Numbered from the stretch's first letter, positions 1 to 6,307 are shown. The stretch: DNA of 17,024 nt from Nanobdellota archaeon (GCA_021818665.1 JAKATQ010000019.1:1-17024); one strand, 5' to 3'. Notes: generated by a model not told the origin, from the letters alone. A program made the numbers and translations.

Positions 1-4
1 GATC

Positions 5-529
5 TTATATTTTGGTACCGCGCTTTTTTAGCGCCTCTTTGAGAAGTTTTACACCATAGGTCTGGCCGGCTTTAGTAGACTCTATGAACACCACACACCT
101 GGCTTTTAGAGCCAGACCCACACCCTGAAGCACCCTCTTGCGATATTTTTCTGCTATCTTTGCATCGATCACGGTGACCGTTTCCGTTTCCGGATCCGCG
201 TTTATGACGCTCTTGCCGTATCTCACTGGTATCCCTAGCACGTGAAAAATGCCCTGTGTGAAAGCGAGAGTCGCGTCGCAGTCCGGGCAGTCAGCTGCCT
301 GGACATCACAGCCGAGTATCTGACCAGGGTATTTTGCACGGTAAAACGATTGCTTCACAACGAACACCTTTTCTGCGGCCCTTTTCCTAAAGTCATTCAT
401 CTGGTCGATGTACTGGATCGCGGCGACGAGGTTTATTTTCTTGTATGGTTCTATGGCTTTTCGTATGTCTTCAACGAACTTGTCGCTAAGCCTACCCTTG
501 TAGCGTGCTTCGACGAAAACCATTTCCAT
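5..529 (-). CDS. dph2: Dph2-like diphthamide synthase fragment, middle domain only
   Basis: Resembles the central domain of archaeal Dph2, the radical-SAM-type 4Fe-4S enzyme that puts a 3-amino-3-carboxypropyl group on the diphthamide histidine of elongation factor 2. Visible landmarks are an AAIQYIDQM segment (residues 36-44), YPGQILGC with cluster-ligand Cys74, QGIFHVLGIPV (92-102), an NADP turn near 110 and STKAGQ (151-156). These match the second of three repeated domains in order. Full-length archaeal Dph2 is about 340 residues and takes one cluster cysteine from each domain; here there are 174 residues, with no domain 1 upstream and a TAA stop just before domain 3 should begin. The start is supported by a TATA element about 27 nt upstream, so domain 1 is not simply missed. 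Cys81 and Cys84 are extra cysteines. The remainder may be encoded elsewhere (split gene), or a frameshift may lie next to the stop. Family assignment is firm; activity of this piece alone is doubtful. Confidence 0.82.
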   Translation of the reverse strand: MEMVFVEARYKGRLSDKFVEDIRKAIEPYKKINLVAAIQYIDQMNDFRKRAAEKVFVVKQSFYRAKYPGQILGCDVQAADCPDCDATLAFTQGIFHVLGIPVRYGKSVINADPETETVTVIDAKIAEKYRKRVLQGVGLALKARCVVFIESTKAGQTYGVKLLKEALKKRGTKI

Positions 530-552
530 GTCTATATACTTTGAAACACAAC

Positions 553-561
553 ATATAAATA
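553..561. promoter_or_regulatory. Shared TATA element between divergent dph2 fragment and rps6e
   Basis: The motif ATATAAATA sits midway between the two start codons (529 on minus, 585 on plus), about 27-28 nt from each. Read on plus it is a TATAAATA box, and read on minus a TTTATAT box. No other good candidate lies in the 55-nt gap, so both genes appear to use the same TBP-binding site, or two overlapping ones, and to be leaderless. Assigned from spacing alone. Confidence 0.6.
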
Positions 562-584
562 CTAACTCACAGTAAGTTTAGTCT

Positions 585-968
585 ATGGAAACTAAACTCG
601 TCATAGGAGACTCAAAAACAGGCAAAGCTTACTCGAAATCGCTATCTGCCCAGGAAGCGGAGATCTTCATTAGCAAAAAGATAGGTGAAGAAGTCGATCT
701 GTCAAGTGTAGGTCTTAATGGGTACACCGCGGAGATAACGGGCGGCAGTTACATGACCGGTACCCCCATGCGTAATGGCATCGACGGCATAGGTCTAAAA
801 AAGATACTTACGGAAAGCGGCGTCGGCAATAAGCAGAGAATAAGACGGAGGAAGAGCGTTGGCGGAAGTACCGTGAGCCAGTTCACCTCACAGATAAACG
901 TTAAAATAAGCAAATACGGAGATACACCGGTAGACCAGGTCTTGGCGGCAAAGAAGGAGAATGGTTGA
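585..968 (+). CDS. rps6e: 30S ribosomal protein S6e
   Basis: Archaeal/eukaryotic small-subunit protein S6e, 127 residues, the usual size for the short archaeal form. Family marks are KLVIGDSKTGKAY near the N-terminus, KKIGEEVDLSSVGL (31-44), the ITGGSYMTGTPMRNGIDG stretch where other family members have ITGGSDxxGFPMR, the basic RIRRRKSVGGSTVS segment and a final SQINVKISKYG. It is the first gene of an operon with eif2g and a PIN RNase; its stop overlaps the eif2g start by 8 nt, which suggests translational coupling. The ATG lies about 27 nt after a TATA element, consistent with a leaderless message. The Asp-to-Tyr and Phe-to-Thr changes in the GGSDxxGFPMR signature are minor oddities. Confidence 0.95.
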   Translation: METKLVIGDSKTGKAYSKSLSAQEAEIFISKKIGEEVDLSSVGLNGYTAEITGGSYMTGTPMRNGIDGIGLKKILTESGVGNKQRIRRRKSVGGSTVSQFTSQINVKISKYGDTPVDQVLAAKKENG

Positions 969-2157
969 AGACATTATCATAGATGTAGTTGGTAGTTTCT
1001 CGGACGGAAAGACGACCCTTGTAAGAGCGCTTACAAGCGAATCGACTCTAAGGCATAGCGAAGAACGGAAACGGGGAATAACGATACGACTCGGCTATGC
1101 ACACTTTATGTTGTACAAGTGTGTAAAGTGCGCCTCTTTTAGCAGGAACAGTAAATGTGAGGTGTGTGGTGGAGAAGCCATTGAACAAAGGCGCGTTTCG
1201 ATAATAGACTCACCCGGCCACAAGACCCTGATGACAATAATGTTGAGCGGAGCTGCTTTGGCGAGTGGGGCGATACTAGTCATAGCCGCGAATCAAAAAT
1301 GTCCACAGCCGCAAACGCTCGAGCACCTGGAAACACTCAAGATAATGGGCGTAAAGAATCTAGTTGTCGCACAGACCAAAGTTGACGTGATTGGAAAGGA
1401 GAGGGCGAAGGAGAATAAAGCAGAAATAGAAGCATTTATGAAAAGTAATGGCTTCGAAGGAATCAAAATCATTCCCGTCTTCTCTATACATGACGTAAAC
1501 ATAGTAGAACTTCTGCAGGAGGTGGGAAGATTTTCTGCACCGAAAGCAAGTTCTAAGGAAGAACTATCTTTTCTAGTCGTTAGGAGTTTCGATGTAAACA
1601 AGCCAGGTACCCCAATAAAGGAGCTTGGCGGCGGCGTCTTAGGCGGTGCACTTAAGAATGGCGGACTAAAAGTCGGCGACAAGATAACGATATATCCCGG
1701 CGTATTTTTACGCAACGTGTGGGAGCCTCTAAAGACGAAAGTGGTACAGATACAGAGCGAATTTGGAAGTGAGAAAGAGATACACGGCGGCTTAACGGTG
1801 GGCGTGAAGACCAGCCTAGACCCGTCTATCACTAGAAGAGACGGGCTCGCGGGTAGTCTTGCCACGTTTGCTGACAAGCCACCAATATTGAAGAGCAAGA
1901 TAAACATAATGTATTCATCTCTTACGGAAAGAGAAAAAACTATGTTCAAGAAACCGCTTCAGAAGAATGAAATAGTCCTGATAAATGTTCTGGCGTCGAA
2001 AGTGCTCGGAACGGTGTTTTCGGTTAGCGGGGACAAAGTCGCAATAATCATGAACAATAACGCGCAGATCCCTTGTTACAATGGTGATAAAGCTGTAATA
2101 TCGAGAAAGCTAGACAATGTGTGGGTGCTTTCCGGCTCAGGTCTCATATATGATTAA
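961..2157 (+). CDS. eif2g: Translation initiation factor aIF2, gamma subunit
   Basis: GTPase subunit of the heterotrimeric factor that carries initiator Met-tRNA to the small ribosomal subunit. The 398 residues fit the family (slightly over 400). Present are the switch-1 segment RHSEERKRGITIRLGY (31-46), a zinc knuckle with Cys54/57 and Cys66/69, a DSPGHK G3 motif (83-88), the MLSGAALASGAILVIAAN stretch (94-111) and PQPQTLEHL (116-123). Domains II and III follow to the C-terminus. The GTP-binding signatures are divergent: G1, normally GHVDHGKTT, reads GSFSDGKTT (11-19); G4, normally NKxD, reads TKVD (139-142); the G5 SA element is replaced near FS (174-175). Lys17, Thr18 and the catalytic-region His87 are kept. 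The start overlaps rps6e by 8 nt and the end overlaps the PIN gene by 8 nt; no well-spaced Shine-Dalgarno is visible. Identity is certain; normal nucleotide specificity is less so. Confidence 0.96.
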   Translation: MVEDIIIDVVGSFSDGKTTLVRALTSESTLRHSEERKRGITIRLGYAHFMLYKCVKCASFSRNSKCEVCGGEAIEQRRVSIIDSPGHKTLMTIMLSGAALASGAILVIAANQKCPQPQTLEHLETLKIMGVKNLVVAQTKVDVIGKERAKENKAEIEAFMKSNGFEGIKIIPVFSIHDVNIVELLQEVGRFSAPKASSKEELSFLVVRSFDVNKPGTPIKELGGGVLGGALKNGGLKVGDKITIYPGVFLRNVWEPLKTKVVQIQSEFGSEKEIHGGLTVGVKTSLDPSITRRDGLAGSLATFADKPPILKSKINIMYSSLTEREKTMFKKPLQKNEIVLINVLASKVLGTVFSVSGDKVAIIMNNNAQIPCYNGDKAVISRKLDNVWVLSGSGLIYD

Positions 2158-2518
2158 CATACTGATAGACACGAACGCATTGATATACTTTTTTGATAAG
2201 AAGACCGATGTAAAGCGTATGCTTGATAGAGGCCTTAACCAACCACATTCGCTATTCTACCCGGACGTAGCGGTGGATGAGCTTAAGCGCCTGAAGAGAA
2301 ACGATGTTATAAGATGGGCGGAGAGCACGGGCTTGCAGCTCGTCAATACGGGAGGGCTAGAAGGGCTCAATGACGATAAGATTTTAGGTCTTTCGAAGAG
2401 GCATGATTTCAGCCTCATGACCCAGGATAGAGTATTGAGGAAGCGCGCTTTACAAAACGGTATAGAAATTATTAGACTGACGGGACAGTCGGCTAGGGTA
2501 GAAAAAGCACCAAAATAA
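2150..2518 (+). CDS. PIN-domain ribonuclease, Fcf1-like
   Basis: A 122-residue PIN nuclease of the single-domain type. The acidic metal-binding residues are in the expected order: Asp7 in LIDTNALIYF, Glu44 in AVDELKRL, Asp75/76 in LNDDKILGL and Asp93 in LMTQDRVLRK. The position directly after aIF2 gamma matches a common archaeal arrangement in which this gene encodes an Fcf1/Utp24-like protein proposed to act in rRNA processing. No antitoxin-like gene adjoins it, so a VapC toxin role is less likely. ATG at 2150 is preferred over the in-frame ATG at 2117, because 2150 begins directly with the first beta strand (MINILIDTNAL) and gives the same 8-nt overlap seen at the previous gene junction. 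The tail after residue 110 is short and polar. The cleavage target cannot be read from the sequence. Confidence 0.85.
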   Translation: MINILIDTNALIYFFDKKTDVKRMLDRGLNQPHSLFYPDVAVDELKRLKRNDVIRWAESTGLQLVNTGGLEGLNDDKILGLSKRHDFSLMTQDRVLRKRALQNGIEIIRLTGQSARVEKAPK

Positions 2519-2574
2519 GGTTTAAACACCACCACACATAAATAACACATTTTATCTTGCGCATTCAAAAAAGA

Positions 2575-2582
2575 TTTAAATA
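2575..2582 (+). promoter_or_regulatory. TATA box of alba
   Basis: TTTAAATA is centred about 28 nt before the ATG at 2607. It predicts transcription starting at or just before that ATG, and so argues against the in-frame ATG at 2586, which would lie upstream of the transcript start. The rest of the gap from 2519 holds a TTTT run at 2550-2553 that may help end the preceding operon. Confidence 0.6.
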
Positions 2583-2606
2583 GATATGGGAATATCCAAT
2601 ACGGTT

Positions 2607-2894
2607 ATGGAAAATGATGTTGTTTTCGTCGGGAAAAAACCAATAATGTCTTACGTTCTGACTGTGCTGACACATATGAATTCGGGACACGACAAAGTAG
2701 TACTAAAAGCAAGGGGGTCTACCATATCTAAAGCTGTAGACATTTCGCAGATTGTCAAAAGAAAGTTTTCCAAAGACCTAAAGATTTCTAATGTAGAGAT
2801 AGGCACAGAAGAGCTGCCCAACGAGCAACGGAACGAGAACACTGGCGATAGGAAACGTAACGTGTCGTTTATAGCAATAGAGATGGGGCGATGA
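2607..2894 (+). CDS. alba: Alba, archaeal DNA/RNA-binding chromatin protein
   Basis: Small dimeric nucleic-acid-binding protein of archaeal chromatin, also bound to RNA in several species. The family core is clear: VFVGKKPIMSYVLTVLTHM (paired lysines of the DNA-binding turn), VVLKARGSTISKAVDISQIV (second helix) and a VEIGTEEL strand, followed by a charged loop rich in Glu, Asn and Arg and the last strand VSFIAIEMG. From the ATG at 2607 the product has 95 residues, typical for Alba. An ATG at 2586 would add seven residues with no family match and is disfavoured by the TATA position. The last four nucleotides (ATGA) overlap the start of the FKBP gene, so the two are co-transcribed. The conserved paired lysines include the residue acetylated in Sulfolobus Alba; whether it is modified here is unknown. 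Confidence 0.93.
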   Translation: MENDVVFVGKKPIMSYVLTVLTHMNSGHDKVVLKARGSTISKAVDISQIVKRKFSKDLKISNVEIGTEELPNEQRNENTGDRKRNVSFIAIEMGR

Positions 2895-3544
2895 GGATGA
2901 TAAGCGAAAAAGATTTTGTTTTGATAAATTTCGTTGGCAGAATAAAATCGTCCGGTAAGATATTCGACCTCACAGAAAAAGACATCGCGGATAAAGAAGG
3001 CGTACAAGAAGATGGCTTTAATTTCTCACCGGTGCTGGTTATACCGGATTCTAACTACGTTCTGACGCCCCTGGCAAAGTCCCTCGTGAATCGCAACGTC
3101 GGCGAAAAATACAGGCTTGAACTAAAGGCGAAGGAGGCATTCGGTGAACTGAATCCAAAACTTTTGAAAGTTCTTGGTATGAAAGTATTCATAGAAAACA
3201 AGATAAATCCAAGCCCAGGGGACCTTGTAATGCTCGACGGAAAGATGGCTACCGTACAATCTGTTAGCGGTGGGCGTGTCATGGTTAACTTCAATCACCC
3301 ATTAGCAGGGAAAGATTTGGTATATGATATAGAAGTGGTTAAAGTGCTGGAAACAAGTAAAGAAAAATGCGCTGCAATATTCAAACATTACTCTGGGAAC
3401 GAACCAGACGAGATAGATATAGCCGAAGATTCAGTAAAAATAAAATCGGTTGCTAAGATAAAACCGTACGAAATAGACGCTATAAAGACGGACATAGAAA
3501 AGTTCGTTCATAATGGGCTTAAGGTAGAAATAGTAGCTGGATGA
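2891..3544 (+). CDS. FKBP-type peptidyl-prolyl isomerase, long archaeal form
   Basis: Prolyl cis-trans isomerase and probable folding chaperone of the archaeal long FKBP (SlyD-like) class, 217 residues, cytoplasmic. The FKBP fold runs from about residue 5 to 155, beginning with VLINFVGRIKSSGKIFDLT (10-28), continuing with NVGEKYRLELKAKEAFGE (69-86) and closing with NHPLAGKDLVYDIEV (135-149). Between about 90 and 134 is the inserted flap domain (MLDGKMATVQSVSGGRVMVNF). A further domain of about 60 residues follows, as in other archaeal long forms. The segment that is normally VIxGW/L in the active site reads VLTPLAKSL (57-65), so isomerase activity may be weak and chaperone activity more important. 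The ATGA overlap with alba indicates one transcript. A second ATG three codons in (2897) is an equally possible start. Confidence 0.88.
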   Translation: MRMISEKDFVLINFVGRIKSSGKIFDLTEKDIADKEGVQEDGFNFSPVLVIPDSNYVLTPLAKSLVNRNVGEKYRLELKAKEAFGELNPKLLKVLGMKVFIENKINPSPGDLVMLDGKMATVQSVSGGRVMVNFNHPLAGKDLVYDIEVVKVLETSKEKCAAIFKHYSGNEPDEIDIAEDSVKIKSVAKIKPYEIDAIKTDIEKFVHNGLKVEIVAG

Positions 3545-3559
3545 AATTGATGCTAAATG

Positions 3560-3567
3560 TTTATATA
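3560..3567 (+). promoter_or_regulatory. TATA box of ftsZ
   Basis: TTTATATA is centred about 50 nt before the ftsZ ATG, predicting a leader of roughly 24 nt. That makes ftsZ one of the few genes here that would not be leaderless. No Shine-Dalgarno is evident in the leader, and an in-frame stop at 3596 rules out a longer protein. Confidence 0.45.
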
Positions 3568-3613
3568 CCGAAATAATTATTAAGGTATTGAGAACTAGAA
3601 GCTAAAAAAGATT

Positions 3614-4750
3614 ATGGACCCCGATTTTTTGAAGATTTCGACTAACGTCTCGAGCCAAGGCGTTAAAGCCATAAATTTTGATGCCAGCCGGACGAAAGAG
3701 TTCGACAAAGCCTTAGAAGAACTTATAGTTTCAAGGCACGCCAACATAAAAGTTGTAGGTGTGGGCGGCTCCGGCAACAATACCCTCAGCAGGATGTTTG
3801 AGATAGGCATAAAAGGGGCCGAACTTATAGCGATAAACACGGACGCGCAGGACCTTCTGGTAACTCCTGCAGACAAGAAGATACTTATAGGCAGAGAAAC
3901 CACGAACGGCTTAGGTGCGGGTGCTGACCCTTCGGTTGGCGAAGCCGCGGCAAAGGAACAAGAACAGGAAATAAAGGAGGCTCTCCAAGGTGCGGATATG
4001 GTTTTTATATGTTGCGGGATGGGCGGCGGTACCGGCACGGGTGCAGCGCCAGTGGTCGCGCAAGTAGCTAAACGTCTGAATGCACTTACTATAGCAATAG
4101 TAACACTTCCTTTCAAGGCAGAGAAAAAGAGGAGAATGCAAGCGGCGCTGAATGGTGTGGAAAAACTCAGAGCAGCCGTTGACACGCTCATAACTATCCC
4201 GAATGAAAAACTTCTGGCGATAGCCCCAGGCCTTCCGCTCCCGATAGCCTTCAAAATAGCGGATGACGTGCTGACAAATGCCGTAAAGGGGATAACAGAA
4301 TTAATAACTCGACCAGGACTGATAAATGTTGATTTCGCTGATGTGAAGAGGATAATGTCGAACGGTGGAGTAGCTCTTATAGGCACCGGAGAAAGTGACG
4401 CCAGAGACAAGCGTCTGGAGAGCGTGGCAGAGAAAGTTCTTAACAATCCACTCATTGATGTAGATTTTTCCAGTGCAAAGGGCATGCTGATAGATGTTTC
4501 CGGAGGACCACAGCTTACGCTTGATGAAGTGAATAAAGTAGTTGACTTGATAAACCAAAAACTTCCAGAAGATATAAACATAATACTAGGTGCACACATC
4601 TATCCAGATTTAAAAAATACCGTAAAGGTACTGGCCATAATAACCGGTGTAAGTTCAAGGCAGATATCTGGAAAATCCATAGAAGAAGAGAAAGAGCTGA
4701 AAGAGAAAAGAGAAGTAGAAGAAGAATTAGGCATAACTTTCTTAAGCTAA
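3614..4750 (+). CDS. ftsZ: Cell division protein FtsZ
   Basis: Tubulin-like GTPase that forms the division ring at mid-cell. In order: an N-terminal extension of about 43 residues, the first glycine turn VVGVGGSGNNTLSRM (47-61), the INTDAQDL strand, the tubulin signature GMGGGTGTGAAP (135-146), PNEKLL (196-201), the T7 catalytic loop NVDFADVK (238-245) that completes GTP hydrolysis in the neighbouring subunit, and GTGES (256-260). The 378-residue length and the acidic C-terminal tail ending ELGITFLS resemble the archaeal FtsZ1 type. secE follows after 6 nt, a conserved archaeal pairing, so the two are probably co-transcribed. All core motifs are intact. FtsZ1 versus FtsZ2 cannot be settled without alignment. 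Confidence 0.96.
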   Translation: MDPDFLKISTNVSSQGVKAINFDASRTKEFDKALEELIVSRHANIKVVGVGGSGNNTLSRMFEIGIKGAELIAINTDAQDLLVTPADKKILIGRETTNGLGAGADPSVGEAAAKEQEQEIKEALQGADMVFICCGMGGGTGTGAAPVVAQVAKRLNALTIAIVTLPFKAEKKRRMQAALNGVEKLRAAVDTLITIPNEKLLAIAPGLPLPIAFKIADDVLTNAVKGITELITRPGLINVDFADVKRIMSNGGVALIGTGESDARDKRLESVAEKVLNNPLIDVDFSSAKGMLIDVSGGPQLTLDEVNKVVDLINQKLPEDINIILGAHIYPDLKNTVKVLAIITGVSSRQISGKSIEEEKELKEKREVEEELGITFLS

Positions 4751-4756
4751 CAGCTT

Positions 4757-5257
4757 ATGGACAATAATAAGAGCCTTGCAGATGCGAATAAGACCGATAA
4801 TAATGACAGTGCGGCCATGCCGCATACCGTGCAACCTACGGAACAACAAACATCGTCGAACACGCAAAAACAGGATAGCCAAGACCAAAAAGAATCGCTG
4901 AATCCACCAAAACTAGAAAAGACGCCACAGCGTGAGACAAAATCTGCAGCACCACAGTCACAGAGCCACCATCCTGATGAAAAAGTGGCCGCACACGTGG
5001 AAAATCAGAGTTATACGAAACAGATAAGACATGGTGCACCTACTTATGTGAGACTAGCTCGTAAGCTGAAATCGATACGGGCTAGTGCGATAAAAGCCAA
5101 GCTAAATCATTATATCTTCGAGTATAAGCGCGTTCTCAGTTTAGCAAGGAAACCTACGAAATCAGAGTATAAAGAATTAGCGATAATGGTCGCGGTTGGA
5201 ACAGGTATAATAGGCGGGATAGGCTTTGTAGTGCAACTGATAATTCAGTTCATTTAA
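4757..5257 (+). CDS. secE: SecE/Sec61-gamma translocase subunit with long disordered N-terminal tail
   Basis: The last 50 residues are SecE: an amphipathic helix (FEYKRVLSLARKPTKSEY, 121-138) followed by one membrane helix (about 139-166) with the IIGGIGFVVQLI pattern. SecE clamps the SecY channel in the cytoplasmic membrane. Family members in archaea are usually about 60 residues; this one has 166. The first 85 residues or so are low-complexity, rich in Gln, Asn, Ser, Thr, Pro and Lys, and probably disordered; residues 86-117 are basic. ATG at 4757 is the start that follows ftsZ most closely. An internal start giving a short SecE cannot be excluded, but no in-frame Met lies near the core. 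In many archaea nusG and ribosomal proteins L11/L1 follow secE; here they do not. Confidence 0.85.
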   Translation: MDNNKSLADANKTDNNDSAAMPHTVQPTEQQTSSNTQKQDSQDQKESLNPPKLEKTPQRETKSAAPQSQSHHPDEKVAAHVENQSYTKQIRHGAPTYVRLARKLKSIRASAIKAKLNHYIFEYKRVLSLARKPTKSEYKELAIMVAVGTGIIGGIGFVVQLIIQFI

Positions 5258-5259
5258 AC
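5252..5259 (+). promoter_or_regulatory. TATA box embedded in the secE stop codon
   Basis: ATTTAAAC is centred about 27 nt before the ATG at 5283 and contains the secE TAA stop. It suggests that the serine-kinase-like gene has its own leaderless promoter in addition to any read-through from ftsZ-secE. Confidence 0.5.
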
Positions 5260-5282
5260 ACTAGGATCCGTAATATACACAC

Positions 5283-5693
5283 ATGGGAAAAAAGACGGTC
5301 AAGTGGATCCCGATAGGAATGATATTAGAACATGAAGAAATTGAAAGCCGTCGGTTAAAAGTTTTGGAGGAAGAGATACGCAATAACTGGCGTGTCGTTC
5401 CTATAATAGTCACAGATTCAGATAGACAAGACAAATACGTAGTTTTAGATGGCCATCATCGGCTAAATGCTCTGATAGCACTAGACGTAAAAAAGATACC
5501 TTGCATAGTGGTAGATTACAAAGAAATAGAGCTAAAACACTGGCGTGAAGAATATAGTCACATAACAAAAGAGGATGTAATAAGAACCGCGCTAGCCGGC
5601 AAAAAACTACCAAACAAAACAACAAGGCATATCCTAGACTTCTTTCCAGAAGAATATACGGTTAGCTTGCCCGCCCCTAAAAATCCAAGTTAG
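5283..5693 (+). CDS. ParB/sulfiredoxin-fold protein resembling archaeal free-serine kinase (SerK)
   Basis: A 136-residue ParB/Srx-fold protein. Features are HEEIESRRL (17-25) with a possible catalytic Glu at 18 or 19, the nucleotide-binding DGHHR (56-60) inside VVLDGHHRLNAL, KKIPCIVVDY (71-80), THERE-after ITKEDVIRTALAG and the signature PNKTTRH (111-117). The HE...DGHHR...P-x-KTTRH combination is that of SerK/SbnI-type kinases. Thermococcus SerK uses ADP to phosphorylate free serine, giving O-phosphoserine for cysteine synthesis. SerK there is about 240 residues, so this is a compact version. It stands just after secE with its own TATA box. Chromosome-segregation ParB is unlikely: no helix-turn-helix DNA-binding domain is present and no parA adjoins. 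Fold is confident; serine as substrate is inferred from motifs. Confidence 0.7.
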   Translation: MGKKTVKWIPIGMILEHEEIESRRLKVLEEEIRNNWRVVPIIVTDSDRQDKYVVLDGHHRLNALIALDVKKIPCIVVDYKEIELKHWREEYSHITKEDVIRTALAGKKLPNKTTRHILDFFPEEYTVSLPAPKNPS

Positions 5694-5774
5694 ATAAGTT
5701 TCATTGTTGTCAGACGCACATATTTCGTAAACCAAAATTGTATATTTTGTACCGTATCGACGGCTGGCGTAGAG

Positions 5775-5782
5775 TTTAAATT
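5775..5782 (+). promoter_or_regulatory. TATA box of the ribbon-helix-helix gene
   Basis: TTTAAATT is centred about 25 nt before the ATG at 5804, giving a leaderless transcript. The rest of the 110-nt gap (5694-5774) shows no tRNA-like fold, C/D-box pair or other recognisable element. Confidence 0.5.
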
Positions 5783-5803
5783 CAGCAAACTTTTACTCAT
5801 TTT

Positions 5804-6289
5804 ATGAAGCAAAAGATAAGCATAACTCTTAACGATACTCTGATGCGCTTTATAGATTTGATTAGAGGTGATGTCCCCCGTAGTAAGTTTATAGAGAATT
5901 ACTTAAAGGAGAAGACGAACCTGTTCGAAGCCGTCTGGACGTTTTCGGACGAGATGAAAAACATCAGTAAAAAAGAACTGCTAACTGCGCACATAAGTCA
6001 GCCTTTCTGTAAGCCACTTTGCAAGCACGAAGGCTTTATAGATATACAGCGAGATTCACTCGACTTCTATGACAAGGAGTTGCAACGGCTCTTCACAATA
6101 AAAAAAATTGATATAAAAAGTGCAAAGGTGGAGTATGATTCCACTTTCAGAAGATTTAAGCATTCACGTGGGTTGAATCCACCGCTGCGACTAATTTTTG
6201 GAAAAAAGAAACTATACGTTTTCGTTAGGGGCTTAGGCGAACTAGTATTCAAAGGTAACGATTCTAGAGTTTTACAAAGTCTTATTTAA
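5804..6289 (+). CDS. Ribbon-helix-helix protein with uncharacterised C-terminal domain
   Basis: Residues 3-36 form a ribbon-helix-helix DNA-binding domain: the strand KISITLND, then helix TLMRFIDLIRG, then a PRSKFIENYLKEK helix with the usual basic/Ser cap. Such proteins act as dimeric transcription regulators. After a linker comes FCKPLCKHE (68-76) with Cys69, Cys73 and His75, which could bind metal. A C-terminal part (about 100-161) rich in alternating hydrophobic strands (LRLIFGKKKLYVFVRGLGELVF) is not recognised. Length 161. It has its own TATA box and lies 46 nt before a two-gene membrane-protein unit on the same strand that it may control; no toxin gene adjoins, so an antitoxin role is not favoured. 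DNA binding is likely; target and ligand are unknown. Confidence 0.6.
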   Translation: MKQKISITLNDTLMRFIDLIRGDVPRSKFIENYLKEKTNLFEAVWTFSDEMKNISKKELLTAHISQPFCKPLCKHEGFIDIQRDSLDFYDKELQRLFTIKKIDIKSAKVEYDSTFRRFKHSRGLNPPLRLIFGKKKLYVFVRGLGELVFKGNDSRVLQSLI

Positions 6290-6307
6290 TCGTGTACGGT
6301 TAAACAC

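Noticed and set aside
242..544. A 100-codon plus-strand reading frame opposite the Dph2 fragment
   Set aside because: The minus-strand frame matches Dph2 in order and motif; the plus frame matches nothing.
1293..1949. A 218-codon minus-strand reading frame opposite eif2g
   Set aside because: Antisense to a well-matched aIF2 gamma; composition is that of a complement frame.
2117..2149. Longer start for the PIN gene
   Set aside because: Would place 11 extra residues in the overlap with eif2g; the ATG at 2150 starts at the first PIN strand.
2150..2518. VapC toxin of a toxin-antitoxin pair
   Set aside because: No small antitoxin gene next to it; the gene is embedded in a translation operon as the Fcf1-like protein is in other archaea.
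2586..2606. Upstream ATG for alba
   Set aside because: Lies between the TATA box and the predicted transcript start, and adds residues outside the Alba family match.
3595..4599. A 334-codon minus-strand reading frame opposite ftsZ
   Set aside because: Antisense shadow of a clear FtsZ; its translation is Ser/Ala/Phe-rich with no family pattern.
5283..5693. Plasmid or chromosome partition ParB
   Set aside because: Lacks the helix-turn-helix and dimer domains, no parA or parS-like repeats nearby, and the KTTRH motif fits SerK/SbnI better.
5804..6289. Ribbon-helix-helix antitoxin
   Set aside because: The neighbours are membrane proteins and a serine-kinase-like protein, not a RelE, PIN or MazF-type toxin.
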